Shown one piece after another: positions 1-8,011 of a DNA stretch of 31,467 bases. How positions within the stretch are numbered: the stretch's first letter is position 1; every line of letters starts with the position of its first letter. Made by a program: the position numbers and the translations under genes. The notes below the pieces were generated by a model, which ran no database searches, had not been told where the DNA came from, and saw only the letters and a program-made list of their open reading frames with translations. This stretch comes from Treponema sp. (GTDB lineage: Bacteria; Spirochaetota; Spirochaetia; Treponematales; Treponemataceae): the NCBI GenBank assembly GCA_016296575.1, contig JAEDJA010000029.1, positions 1 through 31,467 on the forward strand, read 5' to 3'.

Positions 1-3000
1 AGCGGTCGGTATGGACAGCTCACAGGAATTAATCTGCCTCAAGGAGGAAATGTCCGGCTGGAATATGCAGAGCAATATGGAACAACAAAGAATCCAAACT
101 TTAAATATGTTCTTAGTAAAGTGACCATGAATGATGGTTGTAACGAAACTGTTCCTGAGATAAAACACGGAAATCATTCTGTAACCACTGTTTATGAATA
201 TGAAGACGGCTATTATGACAGACAGAAAAAAGATTTCTTCGGATTCAGAATCGTAAAGACGACGAATGCTGACGGAACGTATCAGGTAGATGAATATAAC
301 ACTGAGGGATACTACGCAAAGGGCAGTCTTAAAAAGAGTTGCTCTTATGCTAAAGACGGGGCTATTCTTACTATGAGTGAAACAACTCTCAGAGAATCTC
401 CTTATGCACAGCCTAAATGCGAGTATTCTTGGACTTACGAAAAATCCAGCGGAAATTCTGATTTTATTCATACAGAAACAGAATATAATTACGATGAATT
501 TGGTAATTGTATTGAAATAAAACAGAACTTTGGTGATGGGGAAAGTCTTACAGGAGAAATAATTTATGATAACTCAAATGTAGCCGACTACATAATCGGA
601 CTGCCTGTTGACATTTATGTTTACGGAACTGACGGTAATCTGTTGCGACACAGGTCGGGAGATTATGACGATTTAGGACAGCTCAAAGAATTGAGACAGT
701 ATTTTGATGGCTATAATTATTCTGTGCATACATTGAAATACGACAGCTACGGAAACATAAGCTCCGTAACGGACAGTCGCGGAGCCACCGTCGCCTACTC
801 CTACGACGGAACCGAGAATATGTTCGTCACGGATATCACGCAAAGCGGAACGGATACGGACACTTACAAAGGCTCAATCAGATACGACATTCCGACACAG
901 ACAAAAAGATATGAAGAAGACTGTAGTGGAAATACAATTAATTATGATTATGATGACTGGCAGCGAATTGTTGAAATAAGAACAGATTATGATGGTAAGG
1001 AGAAATCAAAAACTCCGGCTGTAAGTTATGAGTATCACACACCTGTTAGAGATGATAATAGATCACAGGATTTATGGTATGCCGTGACAAACAATAAAGT
1101 CACCTTTGACGAAGATGACGGTTCGGTAATTCAGACCGTTCTCCAGATTGACGGTCTTGGTCGAGCCGTCCGAACCGCAAAGACAGGCTTTGTCAACGGC
1201 GTTGAAGGATGGAACGCAAGTGGTGCTGTTGAATATGATGAAAAGGGAAGAGCCGTAAAGGAAGGCATGACGGAATTTATTGAGGGAGACATTCAAACAC
1301 TTCTTGAATCCGTACCAAAAATGACAGCTTTATATACCGCTTATGAATACGACGAGAAGGATAGGCAAATAAAAACTATACTTCCTGACGGTTCAGCTCA
1401 GACTAACGTTTTTTATATAGAAGAAAACCGCCTCGTAGCGGAAAAGGCCGACCCGCTCGGAAATGTGTCTGCGCAGGAAACTGACAGCCGCGGAAACATC
1501 GTGCGCGTTGCAAAAGAAGACAAAGACGGAAAGCAACTTACACAAGTTACATACCGCTATAATGAAATGGGCGAAATGCTCAAAGCTTTTGATGCAAAAG
1601 GTCATCCGATAACGGCTGAATATGACCTTCTTGGTCGCAGAACAGCTCTTGAAAGTAAGGACAGTGGACGACAAGAGTTTTTCTATGATGAGTGTTCTAA
1701 TCTTGTCCGCGAGAACAACAGTGTCCTGCGAGAGAACAACAAGCAGATAAATTATGAATACGACGGGCTCAATCGTCTTGTAAAAATTGATTATCCAGAT
1801 TCCGAAGATACTGTTTATATTTACGGCGGCACAAATGCAGCAAACGGTTCGGCAGGGAAAATTCTTTCTGTAACCGATGCTTCGGGAACTTTGGAATACG
1901 AGTACGGAAAACTTGGAGAGGTGACAAAAGAGACAAGAACGCTCGCCACGCACCTTAACCGAGAGAGCCAGACGGAAACCGCCGTCATGGAATATCGCTC
2001 GGATTATTTAGGAAGAATGCAGTGGATTGTCTACCCGGACGGTGAAAAAGTTACCTACGGTTATGACAACGGCGGTCAGGTAATTTCTGTAACTGGCACA
2101 AATTATGGATACGAATTCAATTATGTTACTAACATTCTCTACGATGAGTACGGACAGCGGACACGCATAGACTACGGCAACGGAACTTTCACGGAATACG
2201 GCTATGACCCCGCCCGCCGATGGCTTGACACGATAAAGACTGAAAACAAATGGGGGCAGATTTATCAGAATATTTCTTACAGTTTTGACCGTGTAGGAAA
2301 CGTCTTAGGCTACGAGAACGACTGTCTTGACTCCGTAACAGGCAACTACAAGACCAAGCAGACTTACAGCTATGACAACCTGTACCAGCTGATAAAAGTA
2401 AACGGAGAAACTACCTATAATCCGTATCGCTCCGCTGTGCCAGAATTTAAGTCTGACTATTTCCAGGTTTTCACTTTTGATTCGGACGGCTTGGGCAACA
2501 TGACTTCAAAAGTCAGTTCTGAAACTGTAACACCGCATAAAACAATCGGTGACAACCTCAATTACAGTTTTAACTATGTCTACAATGAAAACTATGCTCA
2601 CAGGCTTGTCCGTGCGGGCGACCGTTACTACAAATATGATGCAAATGGCAATATCATTTGTGAACAGGACGGCAGCTTTGAGAGCAACGATGATGATGTT
2701 TCTTACCATAAGATTACAAAAGAAACAGAGGATGTTTACTCAACTGATTACGGCTGGGGCTTATTCAAGGAAGAGAATAGCTCAGGCGGCGGTGTAAAAG
2801 GTTCTAAATATTGCAGGACTTACGCATGGAACGAGAAAAATCAGCTTATTTCAAGCGTTGATTCAAACTACAACACAGCTTATATCTACGGTCAGGATGG
2901 CCAAAGAAGCAACAAGTATACTGCAAACAGCGAAACATTGTATTTTAACAAAATGTGGACTCTCCACACCGACAGCGGAAACAATATTTATGGCGGACAG

Positions 3001-3972
3001 ACGGCTAAAAATATCTATCTTGGCGAGACTCGCATTGTCACAAAACTCAACAGCGGTACGAACCCGACCTATCAGGAGGAATACTACAAACAGTATTATT
3101 ACCACTCTGACCATCTCGGCTCCGCTTCGCTCATAAGCGACTATAAGGGCGACGAGTATCAGAGAATCGAATACACTCCATACGGCGAAACTTGGGTAGA
3201 AAAAACGAGCAACACAGGGCTTGAATGGCTTCCATACAAATTTACCGCCAAGGAACTAGACGAGGAGACTGGACTTTATTATTATGGAGCTAGATATTTA
3301 GACCCTAAATATTCAATGTGGATTTCCACTGACCCTGCACTTGGGGAATACATCCCAAAAGCGCCAATAGACGAGGAGGCAAAGAAATATAACCAGAATT
3401 TACCGGGCATGGGTGGTGTGTTTAATCACATCAATGGTAATTTGTATCACTACGCAGGGAATAACCCGGTACGCTATATAGACCCTGATGGCAATGAGCT
3501 AACTCTTGGAGCTGCTTTAGGAGTTTCATTCTTAGTATTAGCAACTTATTATACTCTTCTAAATTATTATCAGAATCCAGAAGTAAAAGAAGCAAATAGA
3601 CAGTTAGCTGAATCTGCATCGCTAGGAATAGAGACTGCTAAAGAAAAAATAAAAAATGCTTTTAGCAAATCAAAGAATAAAAATCCAGAAGCTAAACCTA
3701 CAGATAAACCAAGCAGTTTACCAAAGGAAGGTGTGAAATCAGGGGAACAAAATCCTCAAAAAGAACATAAAAAGCCTAAATCCGGTTCGGGAAAAGAAAA
3801 AGCAGATGATGTTCCAAGCTGGGCAGAAGGAGAAGCCCCTTATGAAGGTGAGTCGGGAAAAGATTTCTCAAAACGACTGATGGATAAGAAATACGGCGAA
3901 AACAATTATGATAAAGGACCAGGTTCTGAATATAACAAACTGAAAAAGTGGGGGGATAGAGGATTTGAGTGA
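1..3972 (+). CDS. RHS/YD-repeat protein with C-terminal toxin tip (5' partial)
   Basis: The reading frame is open from base 1, so the gene begins upstream of the window; the GTG at 121 is only an internal codon. Dozens of YD-type repeats (Y-D-x-x-G-N/R-L and variants such as YDGLNRL, YDANGN) run through the protein and would form the RHS beta-barrel shell. The conserved end of the core is clear: YHSDHLGSAS, a YGARYLDP block, then NGNLYHYAGNNPVRYIDPDG at about 3433-3492, with the DPDG motif where RHS tips are usually cleaved. The variable tip that follows has a hydrophobic segment (about 3500-3570), a charged linker and a small C-terminal domain with GESGKDF, KYGENNY and GPGSEYNK. I cannot name that toxin family. 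RHS proteins deliver C-terminal toxins to competitors or act at the cell surface. The next gene overlaps the 3' end. Confidence 0.93.
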   Translation, partial: SGRYGQLTGINLPQGGNVRLEYAEQYGTTKNPNFKYVLSKVTMNDGCNETVPEIKHGNHSVTTVYEYEDGYYDRQKKDFFGFRIVKTTNADGTYQVDEYNTEGYYAKGSLKKSCSYAKDGAILTMSETTLRESPYAQPKCEYSWTYEKSSGNSDFIHTETEYNYDEFGNCIEIKQNFGDGESLTGEIIYDNSNVADYIIGLPVDIYVYGTDGNLLRHRSGDYDDLGQLKELRQYFDGYNYSVHTLKYDSYGNISSVTDSRGATVAYSYDGTENMFVTDITQSGTDTDTYKGSIRYDIPTQTKRYEEDCSGNTINYDYDDWQRIVEIRTDYDGKEKSKTPAVSYEYHTPVRDDNRSQDLWYAVTNNKVTFDEDDGSVIQTVLQIDGLGRAVRTAKTGFVNGVEGWNASGAVEYDEKGRAVKEGMTEFIEGDIQTLLESVPKMTALYTAYEYDEKDRQIKTILPDGSAQTNVFYIEENRLVAEKADPLGNVSAQETDSRGNIVRVAKEDKDGKQLTQVTYRYNEMGEMLKAFDAKGHPITAEYDLLGRRTALESKDSGRQEFFYDECSNLVRENNSVLRENNKQINYEYDGLNRLVKIDYPDSEDTVYIYGGTNAANGSAGKILSVTDASGTLEYEYGKLGEVTKETRTLATHLNRESQTETAVMEYRSDYLGRMQWIVYPDGEKVTYGYDNGGQVISVTGTNYGYEFNYVTNILYDEYGQRTRIDYGNGTFTEYGYDPARRWLDTIKTENKWGQIYQNISYSFDRVGNVLGYENDCLDSVTGNYKTKQTYSYDNLYQLIKVNGETTYNPYRSAVPEFKSDYFQVFTFDSDGLGNMTSKVSSETVTPHKTIGDNLNYSFNYVYNENYAHRLVRAGDRYYKYDANGNIICEQDGSFESNDDDVSYHKITKETEDVYSTDYGWGLFKEENSSGGGVKGSKYCRTYAWNEKNQLISSVDSNYNTAYIYGQDGQRSNKYTANSETLYFNKMWTLHTDSGNNIYGGQTAKNIYLGETRIVTKLNSGTNPTYQEEYYKQYYYHSDHLGSASLISDYKGDEYQRIEYTPYGETWVEKTSNTGLEWLPYKFTAKELDEETGLYYYGARYLDPKYSMWISTDPALGEYIPKAPIDEEAKKYNQNLPGMGGVFNHINGNLYHYAGNNPVRYIDPDGNELTLGAALGVSFLVLATYYTLLNYYQNPEVKEANRQLAESASLGIETAKEKIKNAFSKSKNKNPEAKPTDKPSSLPKEGVKSGEQNPQKEHKKPKSGSGKEKADDVPSWAEGEAPYEGESGKDFSKRLMDKKYGENNYDKGPGSEYNKLKKWGDRGFE

Positions 3973-4432
3973 TAATAATGAATATTATGCTGTAAAATTC
4001 AAAATTCAGCAAAGAAACTTTTTCTCAATTTGGATTTCGGGACAAAATGGAGATAGCTTTCTGAAAAAAAATAATCAATTAGTATTTTTCTCAAATAGCA
4101 AAGATTTATATAATTTTTGTAAAGAAAATTATATAACAATTGAATCTGAATCAGCTTTTGATTTTGATGTTATTGATTATACGGATTGTAATAATATGAT
4201 AAACCTATGGAACATTATAAGTGATTTATCAAAAACATTAGGTTTGCTTTTTATAGGAGATACAAATGCAATGATAGATATTTATAAAAAACTCTTGTGT
4301 GGTTGTAATCTTCCTGCATTAAACCAATGTAGTGAAAAATATAAACCGCTTTTTTCAGATAGTGAAATTGCTGCTATTAACAATGTAATCTCAAATATGA
4401 AAGAAATTGTGAAAACTGTTTTTTTTGATTAA
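3965..4432 (+). CDS. Probable immunity protein for the RHS toxin tip
   Basis: This 155-residue acidic protein starts at a TTG that overlaps the last 8 bases of the RHS gene. It is the only start codon in frame near the junction, and a GAGG lies just before it. Its position directly after a polymorphic toxin tip is the standard place for the matching immunity gene, and the other two tips in this locus show the same arrangement. No signal peptide or membrane segment is visible, so it should act in the cytoplasm. I do not recognise the family. The immunity role is inferred from position only. Base composition is very AT-rich compared with the RHS core, as is usual for exchangeable tip modules. 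Confidence 0.7.
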   Translation: MSDNNEYYAVKFKIQQRNFFSIWISGQNGDSFLKKNNQLVFFSNSKDLYNFCKENYITIESESAFDFDVIDYTDCNNMINLWNIISDLSKTLGLLFIGDTNAMIDIYKKLLCGCNLPALNQCSEKYKPLFSDSEIAAINNVISNMKEIVKTVFFD

Positions 4433-4451
4433 ATAGTATGCTACACTACAT

Positions 4452-4482
4452 CTAGCGTTTTCACCCAGTCTGAAAACGCTAG
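4452..4482 (+). terminator. Hairpin after the first immunity gene
   Basis: A perfect 12-bp stem (CTAGCGTTTTCA at 4452-4463 with TGAAAACGCTAG at 4471-4482) is followed by GTTTTA. It could end the RHS-immunity transcript. The same stem recurs after the barstar gene at 6943-6973. Confidence 0.6.
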
Positions 4483-4493
4483 GTTTTACTCCT

Positions 4494-4683
4494 ACAAATG
4501 ACAATTTGTAGGAACAGGGCATAAAACGCGCAGAATTTCGGAAGAATTCCTGCTTAAAAGTCAGAATTCTTCCGAAATTTAAAAAACAGAACACAGAATT
4601 TCTGTTTTTCCGTGGTATAACAGGGCAAGAGGAGGCTGAAAGGGCGTTTAGTTAGACAAATGGTAATTTGTATCACTACGCGG
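4494..4683 (+). repeat. 190-bp perfect direct repeat, copy 1
   Basis: By eye this segment is identical base for base to 5691-5880. It holds a hairpin built from ACAAAT/ATTTGT, a 16-bp perfect stem (AATTTCGGAAGAATTC with its complement, at about 4542-4587), a further stem around ACAGAA/TTCTGT, and finally the sequence encoding NGNLYHYA. It lies immediately upstream of a displaced RHS tip. It can serve as a homology arm for tip exchange. Confidence 0.92.
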
Positions 4684-5279
4684 GGAATAACCCTGTCAAG
4701 TATACAGACCCGGATGGAAATAGCATTCTTTCAGGATTAGCAAAAACAATAGCTGGTTCGGTTCAAACTGCCATAGGAACGGCTGGAGCATTCTTATGTG
4801 GTGTAGCGGCAACAGCTTTAGTTGCTGATGATGCAACTCTTATAGGTGTTTTGGATGATCCTCTTGCATTAGCTTTAGCAGCAGGTGCTACTGCATCTAC
4901 TTTATACGCAGCGTCAGGTGTAAAACTTGCTTCCGATGGACTAAATGAAACAGCAGAGGGAGTGTCTGAAGCAGTTCACAATTTAATACAAAGTGCAAAA
5001 GCTCCAGCGGCAGCAGTTTCTCCAAATCCATTACCACCTGATGAAGATAACAGTCAAGATTCAAAACAATCTGCTAAAGATGCTAAAAAACTTGATAATA
5101 AAGGTGCAGAAAAGTTCTCACAGGAAAAGGGTTATAAAGATGCGCACGAATTAAAGAAAGATATACTTAGAGGACAAAAAGATAAAACTGTTGGACATTA
5201 TGATATATATAGTAATGCAAAGACTGGGGAAGCCTTCTTAATTAATAAAAGTGGAACTGTTGTTATTCCAATAGAATAG
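4668..5279 (+). CDS. Displaced RHS C-terminal tip (orphan toxin module 2)
   Basis: The frame opens just after an in-frame TAG at 4653 and reads TNGNLYHYAGNNPVKYTDPDG, the conserved end of an RHS core, without any core before it. The TTG at 4668 is a nominal start; the nearest AGGAGG is over 30 bases upstream, so independent translation is doubtful. After the junction comes a hydrophobic alanine-rich stretch (about residues 20-85), a charged linker, and a C-terminal domain ending in HELKKDILRGQKDK, GHYDIYSN and a short beta-rich tail. Small domains of this form are typical of polymorphic toxins, but I cannot name the activity. It is followed 8 bases later by its probable immunity gene. Best read as a silent cassette that can recombine onto the full RHS gene. 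Confidence 0.75.
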   Translation: MYHYAGNNPVKYTDPDGNSILSGLAKTIAGSVQTAIGTAGAFLCGVAATALVADDATLIGVLDDPLALALAAGATASTLYAASGVKLASDGLNETAEGVSEAVHNLIQSAKAPAAAVSPNPLPPDEDNSQDSKQSAKDAKKLDNKGAEKFSQEKGYKDAHELKKDILRGQKDKTVGHYDIYSNAKTGEAFLINKSGTVVIPIE

Positions 5280-5287
5280 GAGTAAGT

Positions 5288-5656
5288 ATGTACATTGATT
5301 TTACGATATGCTCATCAGAGAATAATCTAACAGAATTGGCTCGTTTATTTCCTGAGTCAAAATTAATTCTAAAGGGAGAAAAATTAAAATCCGGAAAGGA
5401 AATGTCATATAATGAAATGTCTTTAAAATATGAGAAAAATGGTTTTTGCTATACTGACGATTTATTATCGTCATTTAAAACATATATAGGTGAACACTTA
5501 GAAGGTTTGACAAATTTTATACAATTAAATAAATTGACACCCTCTATTTGCATTGTCATAAAGGAATCAGAAGAAAAACCAGCTTTGTCAATATCCAATG
5601 AAAATCTAAATTTATTATGTAAGTTAAATACAAGCATAGATTTTGATTTTATATGA
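5288..5656 (+). CDS. Probable immunity protein of orphan tip 2
   Basis: This 122-residue cytoplasmic protein starts at ATG with a well-spaced GGAG (5278-5281), directly after the orphan RHS tip. I do not recognise the family. It is acidic and has no signal peptide or membrane segment. The assignment as immunity protein rests on position: each of the three RHS tips in this locus is followed within a few bases by a short gene on the same strand. The second 190-bp repeat begins 35 bases after it ends. Confidence 0.65.
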   Translation: MYIDFTICSSENNLTELARLFPESKLILKGEKLKSGKEMSYNEMSLKYEKNGFCYTDDLLSSFKTYIGEHLEGLTNFIQLNKLTPSICIVIKESEEKPALSISNENLNLLCKLNTSIDFDFI

Positions 5657-5690
5657 TGTATAGTAAACAAGAAATTTTTTGCTTGTTCCC

Positions 5691-5880
5691 ACAAATGACA
5701 ATTTGTAGGAACAGGGCATAAAACGCGCAGAATTTCGGAAGAATTCCTGCTTAAAAGTCAGAATTCTTCCGAAATTTAAAAAACAGAACACAGAATTTCT
5801 GTTTTTCCGTGGTATAACAGGGCAAGAGGAGGCTGAAAGGGCGTTTAGTTAGACAAATGGTAATTTGTATCACTACGCGG
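5691..5880 (+). repeat. 190-bp perfect direct repeat, copy 2
   Basis: This copy is identical to 4494-4683, offset by 1197 bases. It again ends in the NGNLYHYA codons and leads into a displaced RHS tip. Here the first hairpin is extended by the flanking TTGTTCC and GGAACA. The lack of any difference suggests recent duplication or ongoing gene conversion. Confidence 0.92.
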
Positions 5881-6557
5881 CAAACAATCCGGTACGCTAT
5901 ATAGACCCTGATGGAAGAGTCTTTAATATCATCGCAGCGGGGGCCGGTGCCATTATAGGTGCTGGAGTTGGAGCCGTAACGACAGCTCTTGCAGGCGGTT
6001 CAAAAAAAGATATAGTAGCAGCGGCGATAGGTGGAGCTGCCGGCGGTGCATTGGCAGGATTTACCTGCGGAGCTTCTCTTGCTGTTACAGCAGCTGTTGG
6101 TGGAGTAGCTGTAATTGGAGGCGCTGCTGTAGCAGCAGGTACTGATGTTGCCATAAATGCATATCAGGGCAACAATCTATTAGACGGTGTTGATAAAGCC
6201 GCTTTAGGCGGCGGAATCGGAGGCGGCGTTGGTTATGTTGCGGGAGTTGCCATTGGTTCAACCGTTTCACAAACCAAAACTCCAGATAAATTTCAACAAA
6301 CATTAAATACCGTAAAAGAAACAGGAAATCCTCCTAATGGATATAAAGGTGGTAGAACTTTTCAAAATCGTGGTGGTGATGGTTATCAGACATTGCCAAA
6401 AACAGATTCTAATGGAAATCCAATAAACTATAAAGAATGGGATGTGAACCCACATATTCAAGGACAAAATCGAGGAGCAGAAAGGTTAGTAACAGGTTCG
6501 GATGGTTCTGCATGGAAAACCACAGACCATTACAAAACATTTACACAAATGGAGTAA
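5865..6557 (+). CDS. Displaced RHS tip with barnase-like RNase domain
   Basis: The module opens with the RHS junction (YHYAANNPVRYIDPDG) from a nominal TTG, without a core or a good ribosome site. A long glycine/alanine-rich hydrophobic region (about residues 20-130) follows. The last 80 residues match the microbial RNase N1/T1 (barnase) fold: GGRTFQNR, a YKEWDVNP strand, GAERLVTGSDG, and the end KTTDHYKTFTQ, which is close to the end of barnase. The catalytic set is complete by alignment to barnase: E191 (for E73), R203 (R83), R207 (R87) and H222 (H102). It should cleave RNA if delivered. The barstar-like gene 3 bases downstream is the matching inhibitor. Confidence 0.88.
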   Translation: MYHYAANNPVRYIDPDGRVFNIIAAGAGAIIGAGVGAVTTALAGGSKKDIVAAAIGGAAGGALAGFTCGASLAVTAAVGGVAVIGGAAVAAGTDVAINAYQGNNLLDGVDKAALGGGIGGGVGYVAGVAIGSTVSQTKTPDKFQQTLNTVKETGNPPNGYKGGRTFQNRGGDGYQTLPKTDSNGNPINYKEWDVNPHIQGQNRGAERLVTGSDGSAWKTTDHYKTFTQME

Positions 6558-6560
6558 AAT

Positions 6561-6917
6561 ATGTTGAAATTTATAAATACAACGGAATTTAAAACTATCA
6601 TAAAAACAAATTCAGCAAATTTATTTATCCTTGAAGGAAAAAATATGAAAACAAGAAGTGATTTGTTTTCTGAAATAGCAAAAATATTATACTTTCCAAA
6701 TTACTTTGGAAATAATTGGAATGCCCTTGATGATTGTCTTCAGGACTTGGATTGGATACATTCTAATTCCATAATAATTATAATCAGAGATTTTGATAAA
6801 ATTTTGTTAGAAGACAATACGAAAGAAAAGAATATTTTTCTTGATTGTGTAAAAGCTGCTAATGATTTTTGGGAAGATGGACAAGAAAAAAAAGTGGATT
6901 TTTATATTCAAAATTAA
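6561..6917 (+). CDS. Barstar-family RNase inhibitor (immunity protein)
   Basis: This 118-residue protein has the barstar pattern: an early beta strand (ANLFILEGKNMKT), then a helix and the PNYFGNNWNALDDCLQDLDW segment, corresponding to the Y-G-x-N-x-D-A-L-x-D-C-L region of barstar that plugs the RNase active site. Barstar proteins bind barnase-type RNases one to one and block catalysis. Its GGAG ribosome site lies inside the last codons of the RNase gene and the start is ATG, so the two are translationally coupled. This partner supports the RNase call for the preceding orphan tip. Confidence 0.9.
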   Translation: MLKFINTTEFKTIIKTNSANLFILEGKNMKTRSDLFSEIAKILYFPNYFGNNWNALDDCLQDLDWIHSNSIIIIIRDFDKILLEDNTKEKNIFLDCVKAANDFWEDGQEKKVDFYIQN

Positions 6918-6936
6918 AGATTATCCCCATACCCCC

Positions 6937-7005
6937 CTACATCTAGCGTTTTCACTCCGTCTGAAAACGCTAGGTTTTATTCCTACAAATGACAATTTGT
7001 AGGAA
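6937..7005 (+). repeat. Third, partial copy of the RHS intergenic repeat
   Basis: This stretch repeats 4446-4514 with a few differences, covering the CTAGCG stem-loop and the CCTACAAAT/ATTTGTAGG stem-loop. It stops before the part that carries the NGNLYHYA codons. It marks the right end of the RHS array and abuts the phage-derived element. Confidence 0.85.
6943..6973. terminator. Hairpin between convergent RHS array and phage element
   Basis: A perfect 12-bp stem (6943-6954 with 6962-6973) is followed by GTTTTATT on the plus strand. It lies between the barstar gene (plus) and the last phage gene (minus), so it probably ends transcripts from the RHS side. Confidence 0.6.
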
Positions 7006-7009
7006 CAAC

Positions 7010-7414
7010 TTATAATTCAACCCTTATAAAAACGCTGTTTTTCTTGAATTCTGTGATTTTTGCCATTTGCCATAAATCGCAGAATTCATACTCCTCAAAA
7101 AAAAGACAGACCGCTCTTACATAACGCATTTTTCTCTGTTCTGCATTATCTAAAGTTTCCTGCAAATGTAATTTCATTTCCAGAAAATAAACTTCATTTT
7201 CAATAATCCTGTCTTTTTCCGTAAGCTCCGTCTGCTCAAGGCTTACGGTAACAAAAGGTAAGGTTCTATGACTGTTTCCAAAAATTCCTATGCCGTAAAA
7301 ATCCTCAATCTGTATTCCGCCAGAATTTTCTTCATTTACAGTTTTTATATATGTAGATATGTTTTCTGCAAAAAATGTAGAAAACTCAATTAAAAGCTTC
7401 TCAGCATTTTTCAT
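7010..7414 (-). CDS. Small phage protein, possible neck or tail-terminator type
   Basis: This 134-residue protein is the last gene of the head module; its ATG overlaps the stop of the connector gene (TAATG). It has an N-terminal amphipathic helix, then beta-rich segments (RTLPFVTVSLEQ, EVYFLEMKLHL) and a C-terminal helix. That resembles in outline the small alpha/beta proteins that follow connectors in phage morphogenesis operons (neck, completion or tail-terminator proteins). I see no diagnostic motif, so the role comes from position. There is no further phage gene beyond it. Its stop lies 5 bases from the third copy of the RHS repeat, so the module may be cut here. Confidence 0.45.
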   Translation of the reverse strand: MKNAEKLLIEFSTFFAENISTYIKTVNEENSGGIQIEDFYGIGIFGNSHRTLPFVTVSLEQTELTEKDRIIENEVYFLEMKLHLQETLDNAEQRKMRYVRAVCLFFEEYEFCDLWQMAKITEFKKNSVFIRVEL

Positions 7415-7944
7415 TACAACAGCTTTCTCCTGTACGGTTCAAGAATTTCTTTGACATCTTCCGGTATTTTAAGATTATTCAGAATGGAATATTCGTTTGC
7501 TTCAAGCCCGCCTTTTATTCTTTTTCTTAAAACCTCGCTTTTGTGCATAAACACATTCATAATGCATTCTTCTAAATCCGCAGGTAAGTTTTCTTCTGTA
7601 AAACCGGCATTGTATCTAATTAACGCTTCATGATTTTCAAGATGAAGATTAGAAAAAAATACATTTTGACCTTTTAGACTACATTCAGTTACCAGAACTT
7701 CTCTTGCTGATAAATCAAGCATTCTGTCAATTTTAATGGGATTCAATTCTTCAAGTATTATTTTTTGATTTTTAATTGTCTGTATGCATATATACTCATT
7801 TAAACATAATTTACGGTCTAAATAATTTTCTATCGCTTTCTGAGAGCTTTGCAAAATAAGCAAGTCTCTTTGTTTTTCGCGTTCATCAAGATTAAAAAAA
7901 ATCCTTATTTTTTCATAACTTACAATAATCTGCCCTTCATTCAT
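7414..7944 (-). CDS. Phage head-tail connector (gp6-like adaptor)
   Basis: This 176-residue protein directly follows the capsid gene. It is mostly helical: an N-terminal segment EKIRIFFNLDE, helices with SQKAIENYLDRKL, and a later IRYNAGFTEENLPADLEECIM region. The last is typical of gp6-like head-tail connectors, where a 'Y-x-A-G-x..LP.dl..ai' stretch precedes a helix. Such proteins form a ring under the portal and prepare the head for tail joining. The following gene starts in its stop codon, so both are co-translated. Confidence 0.7.
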   Translation of the reverse strand: MNEGQIIVSYEKIRIFFNLDEREKQRDLLILQSSQKAIENYLDRKLCLNEYICIQTIKNQKIILEELNPIKIDRMLDLSAREVLVTECSLKGQNVFFSNLHLENHEALIRYNAGFTEENLPADLEECIMNVFMHKSEVLRKRIKGGLEANEYSILNNLKIPEDVKEILEPYRRKLL

Positions 7945-7964
7945 AATTTATTTCCTGTAGTCAA

Positions 7965-8006
7965 TGACACGGCAAAAAAAAAGCGCGCTCTTTTTCTGCC
8001 GTGTCA
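7965..8006 (-). terminator. Hairpin between capsid and connector genes
   Basis: A perfect 10-bp stem (TGACACGGCA at 7965-7974, TGCCGTGTCA at 7997-8006) encloses a second small stem (AAAGAGCGCGCTTTT type). It sits 5 bases after the capsid stop and has no clean T-run, so it may act as an mRNA 3' stabiliser that keeps capsid output high rather than as a full terminator. Confidence 0.55.
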
Positions 8007-8011
8007 TAAAA

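Noticed and set aside
1393..1953. Long antisense frame inside the RHS gene
   Set aside because: It is a shadow of the YD-repeat coding sequence without any recognisable domain.
4494..5880. The spaced repeats as a CRISPR array
   Set aside because: Only two full 190-bp copies exist, they are too long, and the sequence between them is coding; there are no cas genes.
5897..6154. Minus-strand frame rich in Ala and Pro opposite the orphan RNase tip
   Set aside because: It is the complement of the Gly/Ala-rich region of the RHS tip and shows only repeated low-complexity residues.
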